IMG/VR virus record: IMGVR_UViG_3300012984_000016
Coordinates: 1-64,000 of that record
Strand: one strand, 5' to 3'
DNA: 64,000 nucleotides
Source of the DNA: a virus
The notes under the pieces are model-generated. The model had not been told where the DNA came from, made no database searches, and saw only the letters and a list, made by a program, of their open reading frames with translations. Each line of letters starts with the position of its first letter. Position 1 is the first letter of the stretch. Positions 1-7,439 of the stretch are shown here, piece after piece. Both the position numbers and the translations under genes were made by a program.

Positions 1-151
1 ACATCGTCCAGGTCTCGCCCGGGTTGACGTTGCTGTCGATCCACGAGCGAGCGTTGTTGGACGCCTCACTGTTGTCGGAGCCGAACAGGATCTTGGTGTC
101 ACGGACCTCACCCTGCGGGGTCTCGATCGTGACCTTCATTCGTGCACTCAT
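1..151 (-). CDS. hypothetical protein, N-terminal part (runs off the left edge)
   Basis: Fifty codons are visible, beginning MSARMKVTIETPQGEV and still open at the window edge. The ATG is preceded by a clear AGGGAGG ribosome site. The start of the product looks like a small beta-strand-rich protein, but no family can be named. It is transcribed away from the amidoligase operon, from a promoter of the recurrent phage type at 193-220. Function unknown. Confidence 0.7.
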   Translation of the reverse strand, partial: MSARMKVTIETPQGEVRDTKILFGSDNSEASNNARSWIDSNVNPGETWTM

Positions 152-192
152 GACACAGCCTCCCTGCTGCTCGTGCGTACGTTCGTGGAGGC

Positions 193-220
193 ATTGTACC
201 CGGCCCAGCCCGTTGTGAAA
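193..220 (-). promoter_or_regulatory. predicted promoter for the leftward gene at 151
   Basis: On the minus strand a TTTCAC box (215-220) lies 22 bases, start to start, from TACAAT (193-198), with CGGG just before the -10 box. The same CGGGTACAAT core recurs upstream of other early genes in this window, which supports it. The rest of 152-406 holds a weaker TACAAT at 279-284 on the plus strand, probably serving the amidoligase gene; its -35 box is not obvious. Confidence 0.6.
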
Positions 221-406
221 CTGTGGCCCAAGGGTGAAACTTTCCAACATTCACGCATGGGTGTGTATCTCGCCTGCGTACAATAAAGGATGTGCAGGGG
301 ATCCGAACATCACACAACGTTAGGTGTTTGTACGGGCTGCCAGTGCGGCATACTGACAACGTACGACAGCCGGAGCGACCGGCACTCACCTAGCAGGGAG
401 GCTCAG

Positions 407-1294
407 ATGAGGAAGTTCGGCATCGAGGTAGAGTTCGGGGGTGACATCCCGCGCGCTATCAACCAGATCAACCAGGCGGGACTGTCCAACCGGACCGGTC
501 AGGTGGGCTACCTGACCCACGACACTGATGGGTGGGTCGTCAAGACCGATGCGTCAGTGTACAACGGTGGTGAGATGGTCGGGCCCCCGCTCGACTTCGA
601 CAACCCCGACCAGCGGGCACAGGTGACTACTGCCATCGAGGCTCTCGCTGCCTCTGGCGCAACCACCAACGAGTCCGCAGGCATCCACGTCCACATCGAC
701 GCGAGTGACCTGACCCCCGAGCAGATCGCCAACGTTGCTCGATGCTTCGTCAAGTTCGAGGATGTCATCTACCGCGTGGCGTCCTCTGGGTGGCGGAACA
801 TGCGCCCCGAGGCCCGTCGGTACGCGTACCCCTTGACCCACGAGCGGGTCAGCAAGATCGCCAAGGCGAAGGACCTCCCCACCCTTGCGCGAGCCTGGTA
901 CGGTCTCCGTCCCGGACAGGACCACTCGTACTCCGCACGTGACCACGGTCACGGCAGCCGCTACTGCGGTCTCAACCTTCACTCGTACTTCTACCGTCAG
1001 ACCATCGAGTTCCGGATCTTCAACTCGTCTCTCAACCCTGAGCGAGTGCAGGCCTACATCGCGATGTGCGTGGCGATCGTCGAGGATGCGCGACGTGGCA
1101 ACCGTCGCTCGTTCAACAAGCGCTACGCCCTGGGTGGCATGAAGTCGGGTGACACCTCGGACAAGGCAGCGTACCACCGCTTCCTCCAGGTCCTCCGCTA
1201 CAGCGCCGACCTGTCACTCGAAGACATGGGTCGCCTCAACAAGGTCTGGAAGGACTCCGTCCCCCAGGAGTACTTCTCCAGCCCCGCGTACTGA
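407..1294 (+). CDS. amidoligase-family enzyme (COOH-NH2 ligase, glutamine-synthetase-like fold)
   Basis: A 295-residue protein starting MRKFGIEVEFGG, chosen because the ATG follows a GGGAGG site; upstream in-frame codons lack one. It carries the marks of the Amidoligase_2 family: the N-terminal GIEVEF strand, a KTDASVYNGGEMV segment that fits the ATP/metal-binding 'DxS...gxE' element, AGIHVHIDAS, and EFRIFNSSLNPER near the end. Family members form amide bonds at the cost of ATP between a carboxylate and an amine on peptides or small molecules. It is the first gene of an operon with a glutamine amidotransferase, a pairing described for phage and bacterial amidoligases, where the amidotransferase would supply ammonia. 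The substrate, perhaps a cell-wall or tail component, cannot be told. Confidence 0.75.
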   Translation: MRKFGIEVEFGGDIPRAINQINQAGLSNRTGQVGYLTHDTDGWVVKTDASVYNGGEMVGPPLDFDNPDQRAQVTTAIEALAASGATTNESAGIHVHIDASDLTPEQIANVARCFVKFEDVIYRVASSGWRNMRPEARRYAYPLTHERVSKIAKAKDLPTLARAWYGLRPGQDHSYSARDHGHGSRYCGLNLHSYFYRQTIEFRIFNSSLNPERVQAYIAMCVAIVEDARRGNRRSFNKRYALGGMKSGDTSDKAAYHRFLQVLRYSADLSLEDMGRLNKVWKDSVPQEYFSSPAY

Positions 1295-1316
1295 CAAGTC
1301 CACCCAGGCTTGAGCG

Positions 1317-1344
1317 TTTGCACTGGACGCTCGCCGGGTACAAT
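1317..1344 (+). promoter_or_regulatory. predicted promoter upstream of the amidotransferase gene
   Basis: TTTGCA (1317-1322) and TACAAT (1339-1344) are 22 bases apart start to start, with CCGGG abutting the -10 box. It lies in the 81-base gap after the amidoligase gene, so the amidotransferase may be transcribed independently as well as by read-through. Confidence 0.65.
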
Positions 1345-1375
1345 ACATCCAGACCTACTGCAAGGAGACCGTACC

Positions 1376-2512
1376 ATGTGTGGCATCTTCGGTATCGCCT
1401 ACGGCCCCAAGGGGCCCGAGGGTGAGGAGTGGACTCCCGAGGAGTTCGCTCGGCTGATGTTCCCCGCGATCGAGCACCGTGGCCCTCACGCCTGGGGCTA
1501 CATGTACTGCAACTCGGACGCCGACACGATCGAGTGGGTGAAGACCCCTGGGTCGTGCAAGGCCAAGGGTGCCATGGACACCGTCGAGATCCCTGGCGAC
1601 GTGAAGTGGCTCGTGGGTCACGTCCGCTACGCCACGGGTGGCGAGAAGGCTCACCCCCGGTACAACCGGAACAACCACCCGATCCCCCACGGTGACATCG
1701 TCGGCGTCCACAACGGGGTCCTGCGGAACTGGCAGGGCATCCTGGACAAGACGGGCCGAGAGGACATCAAGAGCGGCGTGGACTCCGAGGCCATCTTCGC
1801 AGCGATCAACAAGTGGGGCATCCGCCCTGGGTTGCGCAAGATCGAGGGTGACATGGTCGCGGTGTGGGCCAACGTTGAGGAGCCGGAGGTCCTGCGGATC
1901 GCCCGCCTGGACGGACGACCCCTGGTGTACGCCACCACCGAGGCGGGATCCCTCATCTTCGCATCCGAGCAGGGTGTGATCGACGAGTGCCTCATCAAGC
2001 ACGGGCCGTACCACGACCTGGAGGACAAGACCAACTGGTTGATGACTGTCAAGCAGGGCAAGGTCTCCGAGCGTTCGCAGTACGCAGAGCCGATCAAGTC
2101 CTGGGCAGCCTCCGAGCGGTCCGGTCCGGCCCCGTCCTACTCCGGCGGCAGCCCGTTCCGGTCCTCCGTCCAGGACGCCTGGCCCATCGACAACCCGCTG
2201 TGGGATCCCCGAGGGATCACGGACCGCATGTCCGGGCAGCCTCGTCGGTACGGTCGCACCGGAGCCACTGCACCCAGCAGTGACGCCGTCAGCACATCCC
2301 CCACGCCTCACGGTGTGCCCGATCAGAAGATCAACCAGGTGGACGAGTTTGGTGGTTATTACATCGGGCAGAATACCTGGCAGGTGCCTGGGGGCGCTCT
2401 CCTGAACGCCACCCAGTACGTCAAGTGGGCCGTCCGCCGTGAGGTGAAGGCCCTGATCGAGTCCGGTGACATCGGTCTCGACGAAGCACTGACCCAACTC
2501 GAGATCGACTAG
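1376..2512 (+). CDS. class II glutamine amidotransferase
   Basis: 378 residues starting MCGIFGIAYG after an AAGGAGA ribosome site. Removal of Met would expose Cys2, the N-terminal nucleophile of Ntn-type (GATase_2/6) amidotransferases. Further signature elements are present in order: HRGPHAWG, GHVRYATGG, HNGVLRNW, SGVDSEAIF and EGDMVAVW, matching the loops of GlmS/PurF-like glutaminase domains. No synthetase or isomerase domain follows; residues after about 260 are Ser/Gly/Pro-rich, then a short helical tail with EFGGYYIGQNTW. It probably releases ammonia from glutamine for the amidoligase encoded just upstream. The catalytic set looks intact. Confidence 0.85.
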   Translation: MCGIFGIAYGPKGPEGEEWTPEEFARLMFPAIEHRGPHAWGYMYCNSDADTIEWVKTPGSCKAKGAMDTVEIPGDVKWLVGHVRYATGGEKAHPRYNRNNHPIPHGDIVGVHNGVLRNWQGILDKTGREDIKSGVDSEAIFAAINKWGIRPGLRKIEGDMVAVWANVEEPEVLRIARLDGRPLVYATTEAGSLIFASEQGVIDECLIKHGPYHDLEDKTNWLMTVKQGKVSERSQYAEPIKSWAASERSGPAPSYSGGSPFRSSVQDAWPIDNPLWDPRGITDRMSGQPRRYGRTGATAPSSDAVSTSPTPHGVPDQKINQVDEFGGYYIGQNTWQVPGGALLNATQYVKWAVRREVKALIESGDIGLDEALTQLEID

Positions 2513-2525
2513 GGAGGACAGACCG

Positions 2526-3335
2526 ATGCGTTACCACCTTCACTTCAAGAACCTTCACCCCACGGTCCTGCGGGCCGCTGACGAACTCTTCCTCAGCAAG
2601 CCCTGGACCGGCACGGACGAGGAGCGGTACGTCAAGTTCCGCACGTTCCTGCAGCGGGCCTCGGACGCCTACTCCGTTCCGGCCCCGTCGTTCGAGGTCG
2701 ACACTGCCGGTGTCAACCACGGGCTGGCCCTCCAGCGCATGCAGTACGACCTGGGTCAGATCGACTGCGCTGACTTCTCGGTGATCAGCACCTTCCTGGG
2801 TCTCCGTGCCCACCTGCAGGCGCTGAACGTCGCGAACATCGACGGTCTCTCCGAGGCCGAGGACAACCTCACCGCACAGCGACTGCTGGCCAACGACGCC
2901 GTCGGCTGGGCGTGCTCCCTGTTTTACACGGTGCGCCCGACGCTGTTCCGCAAGGCGGTTCGCTCAGGGGTGATCCAGTTCGTCGCCCCGATCGACCTGC
3001 TCTCGTCCGCCACCCAGGAGCGTTACTGGGCCGGTGAGGTCGACATCAACGGCAAGGAGCGCACGCAGGTCTCGCCCCTGGACGAGGACGGTGTCGCGTA
3101 CATCCCCGAGGACGACGGTGACGAGCCGCCGATGGCAACCACGGGTGCTCTCGACCAGGAGGCAGGCCCCGCTCCGTACACCACCAACGAGGTGATGGAC
3201 ATCCTCGGTCGCTCCCGTTCGTACGTGTGCGCGCACGGCACTGACCTCGGGGGCACGCAGGACGAGGCCGGTCGCTGGACGTTCGCCCGCGCTGCGATCG
3301 ACACCATCGCCCAGGAGCAGGCCCAGCAGGGCTGA
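2526..3335 (+). CDS. hypothetical protein with C-terminal helix-turn-helix (excisionase/MerR-like) motif
   Basis: 269 residues, 13 bases after the amidotransferase stop and preceded by AGGGAGGA, so probably the third gene of the amidoligase operon. Residues 1-200 resemble nothing I recognise. The last 50 residues (YTTNEVMDILGRSRSYV... then GRWTFARAAIDTIA) fit the DNA-binding fold seen in excisionases and MerR-type proteins, with a recognition helix followed by a wing. It may be a regulator, or a protein of the amidoligase pathway with a DNA-binding tail. Confidence 0.6.
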   Translation: MRYHLHFKNLHPTVLRAADELFLSKPWTGTDEERYVKFRTFLQRASDAYSVPAPSFEVDTAGVNHGLALQRMQYDLGQIDCADFSVISTFLGLRAHLQALNVANIDGLSEAEDNLTAQRLLANDAVGWACSLFYTVRPTLFRKAVRSGVIQFVAPIDLLSSATQERYWAGEVDINGKERTQVSPLDEDGVAYIPEDDGDEPPMATTGALDQEAGPAPYTTNEVMDILGRSRSYVCAHGTDLGGTQDEAGRWTFARAAIDTIAQEQAQQG

Positions 3336-3356
3336 CCGCTCAACCCACGTAGAATG

Positions 3357-3390
3357 CTAGAGGGTCTCTGCAGCAGCAGGGGCCCTCTAG
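3357..3390 (+). terminator. stem-loop after the amidoligase operon
   Basis: CTAGAGGG (3357-3364) pairs with CCCTCTAG (3383-3390) around a GC-rich loop. No U-run follows, so it may act as an mRNA end or processing site. A TAGAAT at 3350-3355 overlaps it and could be a weak -10 box for the next gene. Confidence 0.45.
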
Positions 3391-3411
3391 CCGTGCTTGG
3401 AAGGGACGACC

Positions 3412-3666
3412 GTGGATGCAGTAGAGGCCCGAGCGCGTAGGGCAGCCAAAGACGCGCTGGAGGACGCTGCTAGGAAGGTCCTGGAGGCGGCAGAGCGAGC
3501 AGGCAGGGCAGCGGACCGTGCTGACGGCATCCGTGAGGGAACGGTGACGGGTGACATGTTCGCCGCAGCGTCAGCCCACCGTGATGCTGAGCGCGAGGCC
3601 CATGGGGCACTGGACGCGCTGATCAAGAAGCAGCGAGAGACGTACAAGAAGTTCCCCCAACGCTGA
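3412..3666 (+). CDS. small Ala/Arg-rich helical protein
   Basis: 84 residues from GTG at 3412, chosen because GAAGGGA lies the right distance before it; a TTG at 3397 has no such site. The product begins MDAVEARARRAAKD and is nearly all helix, rich in Ala, Arg and Glu, with heptad-like spacing that suggests a coiled coil. It ends basic (KKQRETYKKFPQR). No family recognised. It sits alone between a stem-loop and the promoter at 3671. Confidence 0.6.
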   Translation: MDAVEARARRAAKDALEDAARKVLEAAERAGRAADRADGIREGTVTGDMFAAASAHRDAEREAHGALDALIKKQRETYKKFPQR

Positions 3667-3670
3667 GCGA

Positions 3671-3697
3671 TTTGAACATGTCCTCACCGGGTACAAT
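3671..3697 (+). promoter_or_regulatory. predicted promoter upstream of the 3724 gene
   Basis: TTTGAA (3671-3676) and TACAAT (3692-3697), 21 bases start to start, with ACCGGG before the -10 box. This is the same core as at 1317-1344. The downstream gene has an AAGGGAGG ribosome site at 3711-3718. Confidence 0.65.
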
Positions 3698-3723
3698 CTT
3701 TGTGAGATTCAAGGGAGGACATC

Positions 3724-5052
3724 ATGCCGGTCGATAACTCAGCCCTCGACAGAGCCTGGTACCAGGACAACCGTCCGATGGTACAGTTCCTCGAGATGGT
3801 GGAGGACGAGGGCGTCGGCTCAGCCCCGTGGGAGCGGTCTGCCGCAAGGTGGATCCGTCGCATCAATGAGAACGGTGCGCTGTCCCCGGGGCTGACCAAC
3901 TCTGGGTGGCGGATGATGCTCATCCACCGCTACGACCTGCCGGACCACGGTGCCGCCACCCTACGGTGGGCCCGTGCCAACTTCGATGTCTTCCACTATG
4001 TGTGGCAGAACCGGACGACCTACGCACTCACCTGGCAGGAGATCCTCGACGAGATCTTCCCGGACGCGGATGACCTGGAGGTGCTCCGTGCCAACATGCG
4101 GGTCCGCCAGGGCACGTCCGATCGCATCATCAATCCGGGTGAGCCCATCTACGATGAGGAGACCGGCGACCCTGGCAACCTGACAGCGATCCTCGGGCAG
4201 GCCCTGACGGACGCTGTGCGCAACGCTGAGACGATGGCCTCCGGTCTGGCAGCCGTAGGCAGGGCCGCTGACTTGGCAGCCACGACCGGCAGGCCGGTGA
4301 TCATCGGTGACCAAGGTGCCGCTGCACCCACCAGTGAGGCGCTGTCCACCGGAGCCTCTCGCACAACGGTGACCAACGGTCGTCGTCGGTACGCACCTGC
4401 CAGGTACAACGGTGGCATCGGCTCGCCCAACGGCGTGTACGAGATGGTGCTGTCACGCCAGGACCAGGCCGGTGACCACGAGGTCATCCAGCGGTTCCGG
4501 TACGACCTCTACACCGTGCAGAACGGTCAACTGGCGAACCTTCGCATCGTGCGGTGCGACCAGAACGGTGGCCGAGGGTTCGGTACCGTCCAGGAGGATG
4601 GCAACCTGTGGCTGTGGTCCCGCTTCGGTGACCAGTCCGGCGAGCGATGGATCCTGATGGGTGAGATGCTGCTCCGCGACCTGCAGAGGTCTCACGCAGC
4701 GGGTGACACCTTGTTCCGGGGCACTACCTACACGGTGCCTACCCGGCTCACGCGTGAGTACGGCCTCGGTGACATCGAGGTGTCGGTCAGGTTCGATCCG
4801 CACTGCAACCGCTGTAACACAGGGGCTGGGGTCCAGCACAACGGGGCACTGCAAATCACCCTGTGCGAGGACTGCCACGTGCGCCTCAGCAACCAGGGGA
4901 TCAGGGAGACCGCTGTCGCTGCTCAGCGCACGGCCCCGCGACTCCCTCGCCGGGAGCCTGCCCGCTCTCCCCAGGACGCCCCAGCGGTCGCCAGATCCAC
5001 GACAATGGATCGTCGGCGTCCGTCCCAGATCGATCCCACCAACCTTCAGTGA
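3724..5052 (+). CDS. hypothetical protein with zinc-binding CxxC pair
   Basis: 442 residues. Residues 1-150 are acidic/aromatic and probably helical; the middle (about 215-390) looks beta-rich, with YEMVLSRQD and WLWSRFGDQSGERW. A treble-clef-like pair, HCNRCNTG and CEDCHVRLSNQG near residues 358-385, is typical of a structural zinc site. The last 50 residues are Pro/Arg-rich and probably disordered. No known family recognised. It is the first gene of a short run with the membrane protein at 5060 and the 62-residue protein at 5413. Confidence 0.6.
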   Translation: MPVDNSALDRAWYQDNRPMVQFLEMVEDEGVGSAPWERSAARWIRRINENGALSPGLTNSGWRMMLIHRYDLPDHGAATLRWARANFDVFHYVWQNRTTYALTWQEILDEIFPDADDLEVLRANMRVRQGTSDRIINPGEPIYDEETGDPGNLTAILGQALTDAVRNAETMASGLAAVGRAADLAATTGRPVIIGDQGAAAPTSEALSTGASRTTVTNGRRRYAPARYNGGIGSPNGVYEMVLSRQDQAGDHEVIQRFRYDLYTVQNGQLANLRIVRCDQNGGRGFGTVQEDGNLWLWSRFGDQSGERWILMGEMLLRDLQRSHAAGDTLFRGTTYTVPTRLTREYGLGDIEVSVRFDPHCNRCNTGAGVQHNGALQITLCEDCHVRLSNQGIRETAVAAQRTAPRLPRREPARSPQDAPAVARSTTMDRRRPSQIDPTNLQ

Positions 5053-5059
5053 GGTGCTG

Positions 5060-5416
5060 ATGTTCTCCACACTGCTCGGCATCATCGCCATCCCCGTAGG
5101 GTTGTGCCTGCTGTGGTTCACCTGGCTGTTCCTGCTGGAGTACCCAGTGTGCTGGATCCCCACGGTGATGGTGGCCGCTGCTATCGTCGTTGGGTGCATC
5201 CGCAGCCGACAGAACGATGGACGTAGGGCCCGCCGAGAGCGCCACGCGCTCCAGGTCGCAGCCCTGCAGAAGGCAGCAGAGGACGCCAGGACGGCCCAGT
5301 ACACCGCGTGGAAGCCCGTGGCAGAGCGGATGACCGCCGCGATCGCTGAGGCCCTCCCTGCGCCTGCTCCCAGGACCACCTTCGACCCCGTGATCGACGA
5401 GGAATTCGAGGGATGA
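5060..5416 (+). CDS. small membrane protein, two predicted transmembrane segments
   Basis: 118 residues starting MFSTLLGIIAIPVG at an ATG that follows GAGG. Two hydrophobic stretches fill residues 2-25 and about 30-47, followed by a basic CIRSRQNDGRRARRER segment and an Ala-rich cytoplasmic helix. The positive-inside rule places both ends inside the cell. Its stop overlaps the next start as ATGA, so the two genes are translationally coupled. Function unknown. Confidence 0.65.
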   Translation: MFSTLLGIIAIPVGLCLLWFTWLFLLEYPVCWIPTVMVAAAIVVGCIRSRQNDGRRARRERHALQVAALQKAAEDARTAQYTAWKPVAERMTAAIAEALPAPAPRTTFDPVIDEEFEG

Positions 5417-5601
5417 TGACCCGCCGACGCAGGCTGACACCAGCCAAGGAGCAGGCTCGCGTCGATGAGATCGCCCGCCTGAACGAGTACATGCGAAACC
5501 CGAACAGACCCACCACCATGCAGCCCTTGGTTGAGCCGGTGGATCTGTCCGGGTTCGATGAGCCGTGGTCCGTAGAAGAGTTCTTGGACGGCTTGGTCTA
5601 G
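5413..5601 (+). CDS. small hypothetical protein
   Basis: 62 residues, very basic at the N terminus (MMTRRRRLTPAKEQ) and acidic at the C terminus (DEPWSVEEFLDGLV). The start overlaps the preceding stop by four bases. Its stop codon shares the four bases CTAG with the stop of a convergent minus-strand gene. No family recognised. Confidence 0.6.
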   Translation: MMTRRRRLTPAKEQARVDEIARLNEYMRNPNRPTTMQPLVEPVDLSGFDEPWSVEEFLDGLV

Positions 5602-5687
5602 GACGCTTCCTTGAGGTCCTCGAGACGCTGCTCGACCTTCGTGAGCACGCTCTCCCTCAGGGTGGTCAGGGTGTCAGTGCCGGACAT
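5598..5687 (-). CDS. 29-residue microprotein
   Basis: A short gene reading MSGTDTLTTLRESVLTKVEQ and ending LEDLKEAS. It is preceded by AGGAGGTGA, the strongest ribosome site in this region, which is the main reason to call it. The product would be a single amphipathic helix. It is the last gene of the leftward tail/accessory operon and its TAG overlaps the plus-strand stop within CTAG. Function unknown. Confidence 0.5.
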   Translation of the reverse strand: MSGTDTLTTLRESVLTKVEQRLEDLKEAS

Positions 5688-5752
5688 TGCGTGTCACCTC
5701 CTAGGTCGTGTTGAAGACCATGATGACACATCATTCCCCGAATGTCTACGGG

Positions 5753-6016
5753 TTACGCAGGCGGATCTTGCGGGTCACGCTTGCGAGCGGGAACCCAACG
5801 CTTGCCCTTGCCTACCGTGAAGTGCCACCCAAGCGTGAGCGCAGCGCCGAGCAGGACCGGCCACACCAACCATGGGGACACCTCGTCGTGCACCCACTCA
5901 CTGACCGTTCCGCCGTCTCTACCGTCGGTGACACCACGGTACTCGTAGATGCAGAACGCTACGACCAGCACCGCCAGCAGGATGAAGAACAGCAGCCACC
6001 ACCAGCGAGCACTCAC
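5753..6016 (-). CDS. small membrane protein with two transmembrane segments
   Basis: 87 residues from a GTG that overlaps the previous stop (GTGA). It has a Trp/Leu-rich first segment (ARWWWLLFFILLAVLVV), an acidic loop with EYRGVTDGRDGG, a second segment near residues 48-66 and a basic tail with KRKRD-like charge. Size and topology fit a holin, but it is not next to the endolysin and could equally be an accessory membrane protein of the tail-fibre operon. Confidence 0.55.
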   Translation of the reverse strand: MSARWWWLLFFILLAVLVVAFCIYEYRGVTDGRDGGTVSEWVHDEVSPWLVWPVLLGAALTLGWHFTVGKGKRWVPARKRDPQDPPA

Positions 6017-6999
6017 GCGAACGACTCCGCGAACACGACCGAGCCTTCGCCCTCGCCGGGGAAGGTGCGGTCTCCGTCGATGCCGGTGGCAGTCACCAGC
6101 ACGTCGTGGTCCCCGACGATGTCGGTGTCACCCGAGGCCCAGTTCACACGGACCTGACCCTTGTTCGTGTTCTGGTCGAGGACCGTGGCGTCCTTGACGA
6201 GCACGGTGTCGGTGCCGTCGTACTTGATCCGCACCACGACATCGCCGTAGGAGGACAGGTCCATCGGCTGACCCTTGTCGGTGAGAGTGATGACCAGCGG
6301 GGGCAGCGTGTCTCCGGCTCGGATGGCGTAGGGCATGTCGTACGGTCCCATCTTGAGATCTGCCTGGTTGGGTTCGATGATGATGCCCGGTCGGTCGACC
6401 GTGATGATCGTACCGATGTTCGCCCAAGGAGTACCCCAGGACTCCTGCGAAGGGATGGTGACAGGGGACACCTTGAGTGACAGGACCAGCGTCGGCAGCC
6501 CCCACGACTCGGCCGAGAGGATGGACTGCGGCACGGCCACGAAGTAGTTCGTCGCGGTCGGGACTCCCCACGACTCGGCGGTGGGAATCGAAGTCGGGGA
6601 CAGCGTGCGGGGACCTGGCGTGAAGGTCGGCTGGCCCCAAGCCTCCTGCGAGGCGATGGACGCAGGCGAGCACACCACGCCAAGAGCCGCTGTGGGCGTT
6701 CCCCAGGCCTCCTGAGAGGCGATCGAGGCCGGAGCCACCTGGAGCCCCTGCTGTGCCGTGGGAGAGCCCCAGGACTCCGCTGAGCCGATCGAGGTCGGGG
6801 ACGCCGTGAGCGGGCCCGAGGTCTTGACCGGCGTTCCCCACGATTCTGCAGACGCAATCGAAGTCGGGGTGGCCACAACGTTCGGACCCGTGAGGGTAGC
6901 GGTGGGCGTGCCCCATGACTCAGACGAACCGATCGTGGTCGGGTTGACCGTGATGGCGTTGGTGGTGACACCAACCTCCCAGACCTTGAGAGCACCCAT
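6013..6999 (-). CDS. tail-fibre-type protein with eight ESWG repeats
   Basis: 328 residues starting MGALKVWEVG; the start overlaps the previous stop as TGATG. From about residue 15 to 200 there are eight repeats of roughly 20-24 residues with the core S-I-x-S-x-E-S/A-W-G-x-P-T. Such I-x-S-x-E-x-W/F-G-x-P-T repeats are known from phage and prophage tail proteins and make short beta-elements. The last 110 residues, with AGDTLPPLVITLTDKGQPMD, resemble the beta-sandwich at the start of baseplate upper proteins (BppU_N-like). It probably belongs to the adsorption apparatus. Confidence 0.65.
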   Translation of the reverse strand: MGALKVWEVGVTTNAITVNPTTIGSSESWGTPTATLTGPNVVATPTSIASAESWGTPVKTSGPLTASPTSIGSAESWGSPTAQQGLQVAPASIASQEAWGTPTAALGVVCSPASIASQEAWGQPTFTPGPRTLSPTSIPTAESWGVPTATNYFVAVPQSILSAESWGLPTLVLSLKVSPVTIPSQESWGTPWANIGTIITVDRPGIIIEPNQADLKMGPYDMPYAIRAGDTLPPLVITLTDKGQPMDLSSYGDVVVRIKYDGTDTVLVKDATVLDQNTNKGQVRVNWASGDTDIVGDHDVLVTATGIDGDRTFPGEGEGSVVFAESFA

Positions 7000-7439
7000 C
7001 AGTTGTTCACCGCCGCCTGCACGAGGTCGTAGAACTCCACGGCCCGCGCCTCGGCGTCCTCGTACGAGATGTCGGTGGTCCCACGCAGCGGAGGCGTGAT
7101 GCCGTACTTCCAACGAATGGTCTCGCGGTCACCAGCCGGAGCGAGCGAAGCCTCGTACATCTTGTTGGGCTGCTTCTGCTCCATGACCCACACGTACAGC
7201 GCCTTGAAGATTCCTTCGTCGCGGCGGTTCGGGATGGTCCACAGCATCATCGTGGTGAGGCAGGTCTTCACGCACTCCAGGCACGGGGTGCCCCGCAGTC
7301 CGTGGAAGTAGAAGAACGACACCACGTTGTTGCCGGGGTCGATCGCCACTGCCACCTCAGCCGTGGGGTCGATGGACGTTGAGGTCTGCTTCTCTTCGTA
7401 CGTCAGGAACCGGAACTCGGTACCAGCGTGGCCGCTCAT
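6999..7439 (-). CDS. possible GNAT-fold acyltransferase, coupled to the ANL ligase gene
   Basis: 146 residues; its ATG overlaps the ANL ligase stop (ATGA) and its stop overlaps the next start (TGATG). The central part, RRDEGIFKALYVWVMEQ followed by KMYEASLAPAGDRETIRWKYG, follows the order of the GNAT acetyl-CoA-binding motif (R-x-x-x-G-hydrophobic, helix, strand, then R/N..Y-x-x-G). A CLECVKTC cluster is unusual for that family and might bind metal. If the reading is right, it would move an activated acyl group to an amine. The call is tentative; the coupling to the ligase is certain. Confidence 0.35.
   Translation of the reverse strand: MSGHAGTEFRFLTYEEKQTSTSIDPTAEVAVAIDPGNNVVSFFYFHGLRGTPCLECVKTCLTTMMLWTIPNRRDEGIFKALYVWVMEQKQPNKMYEASLAPAGDRETIRWKYGITPPLRGTTDISYEDAEARAVEFYDLVQAAVNN

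Noticed and set aside
1355-2497. Minus-strand frame over the amidotransferase gene
   Set aside because: The plus strand has a full set of GATase motifs, a promoter and a ribosome site; the antisense frame has none.
3350-3355. TAGAAT as a promoter for the small helical protein at 3412
   Set aside because: There is no matching -35 box and the box overlaps a stem-loop; kept only as a weak note.
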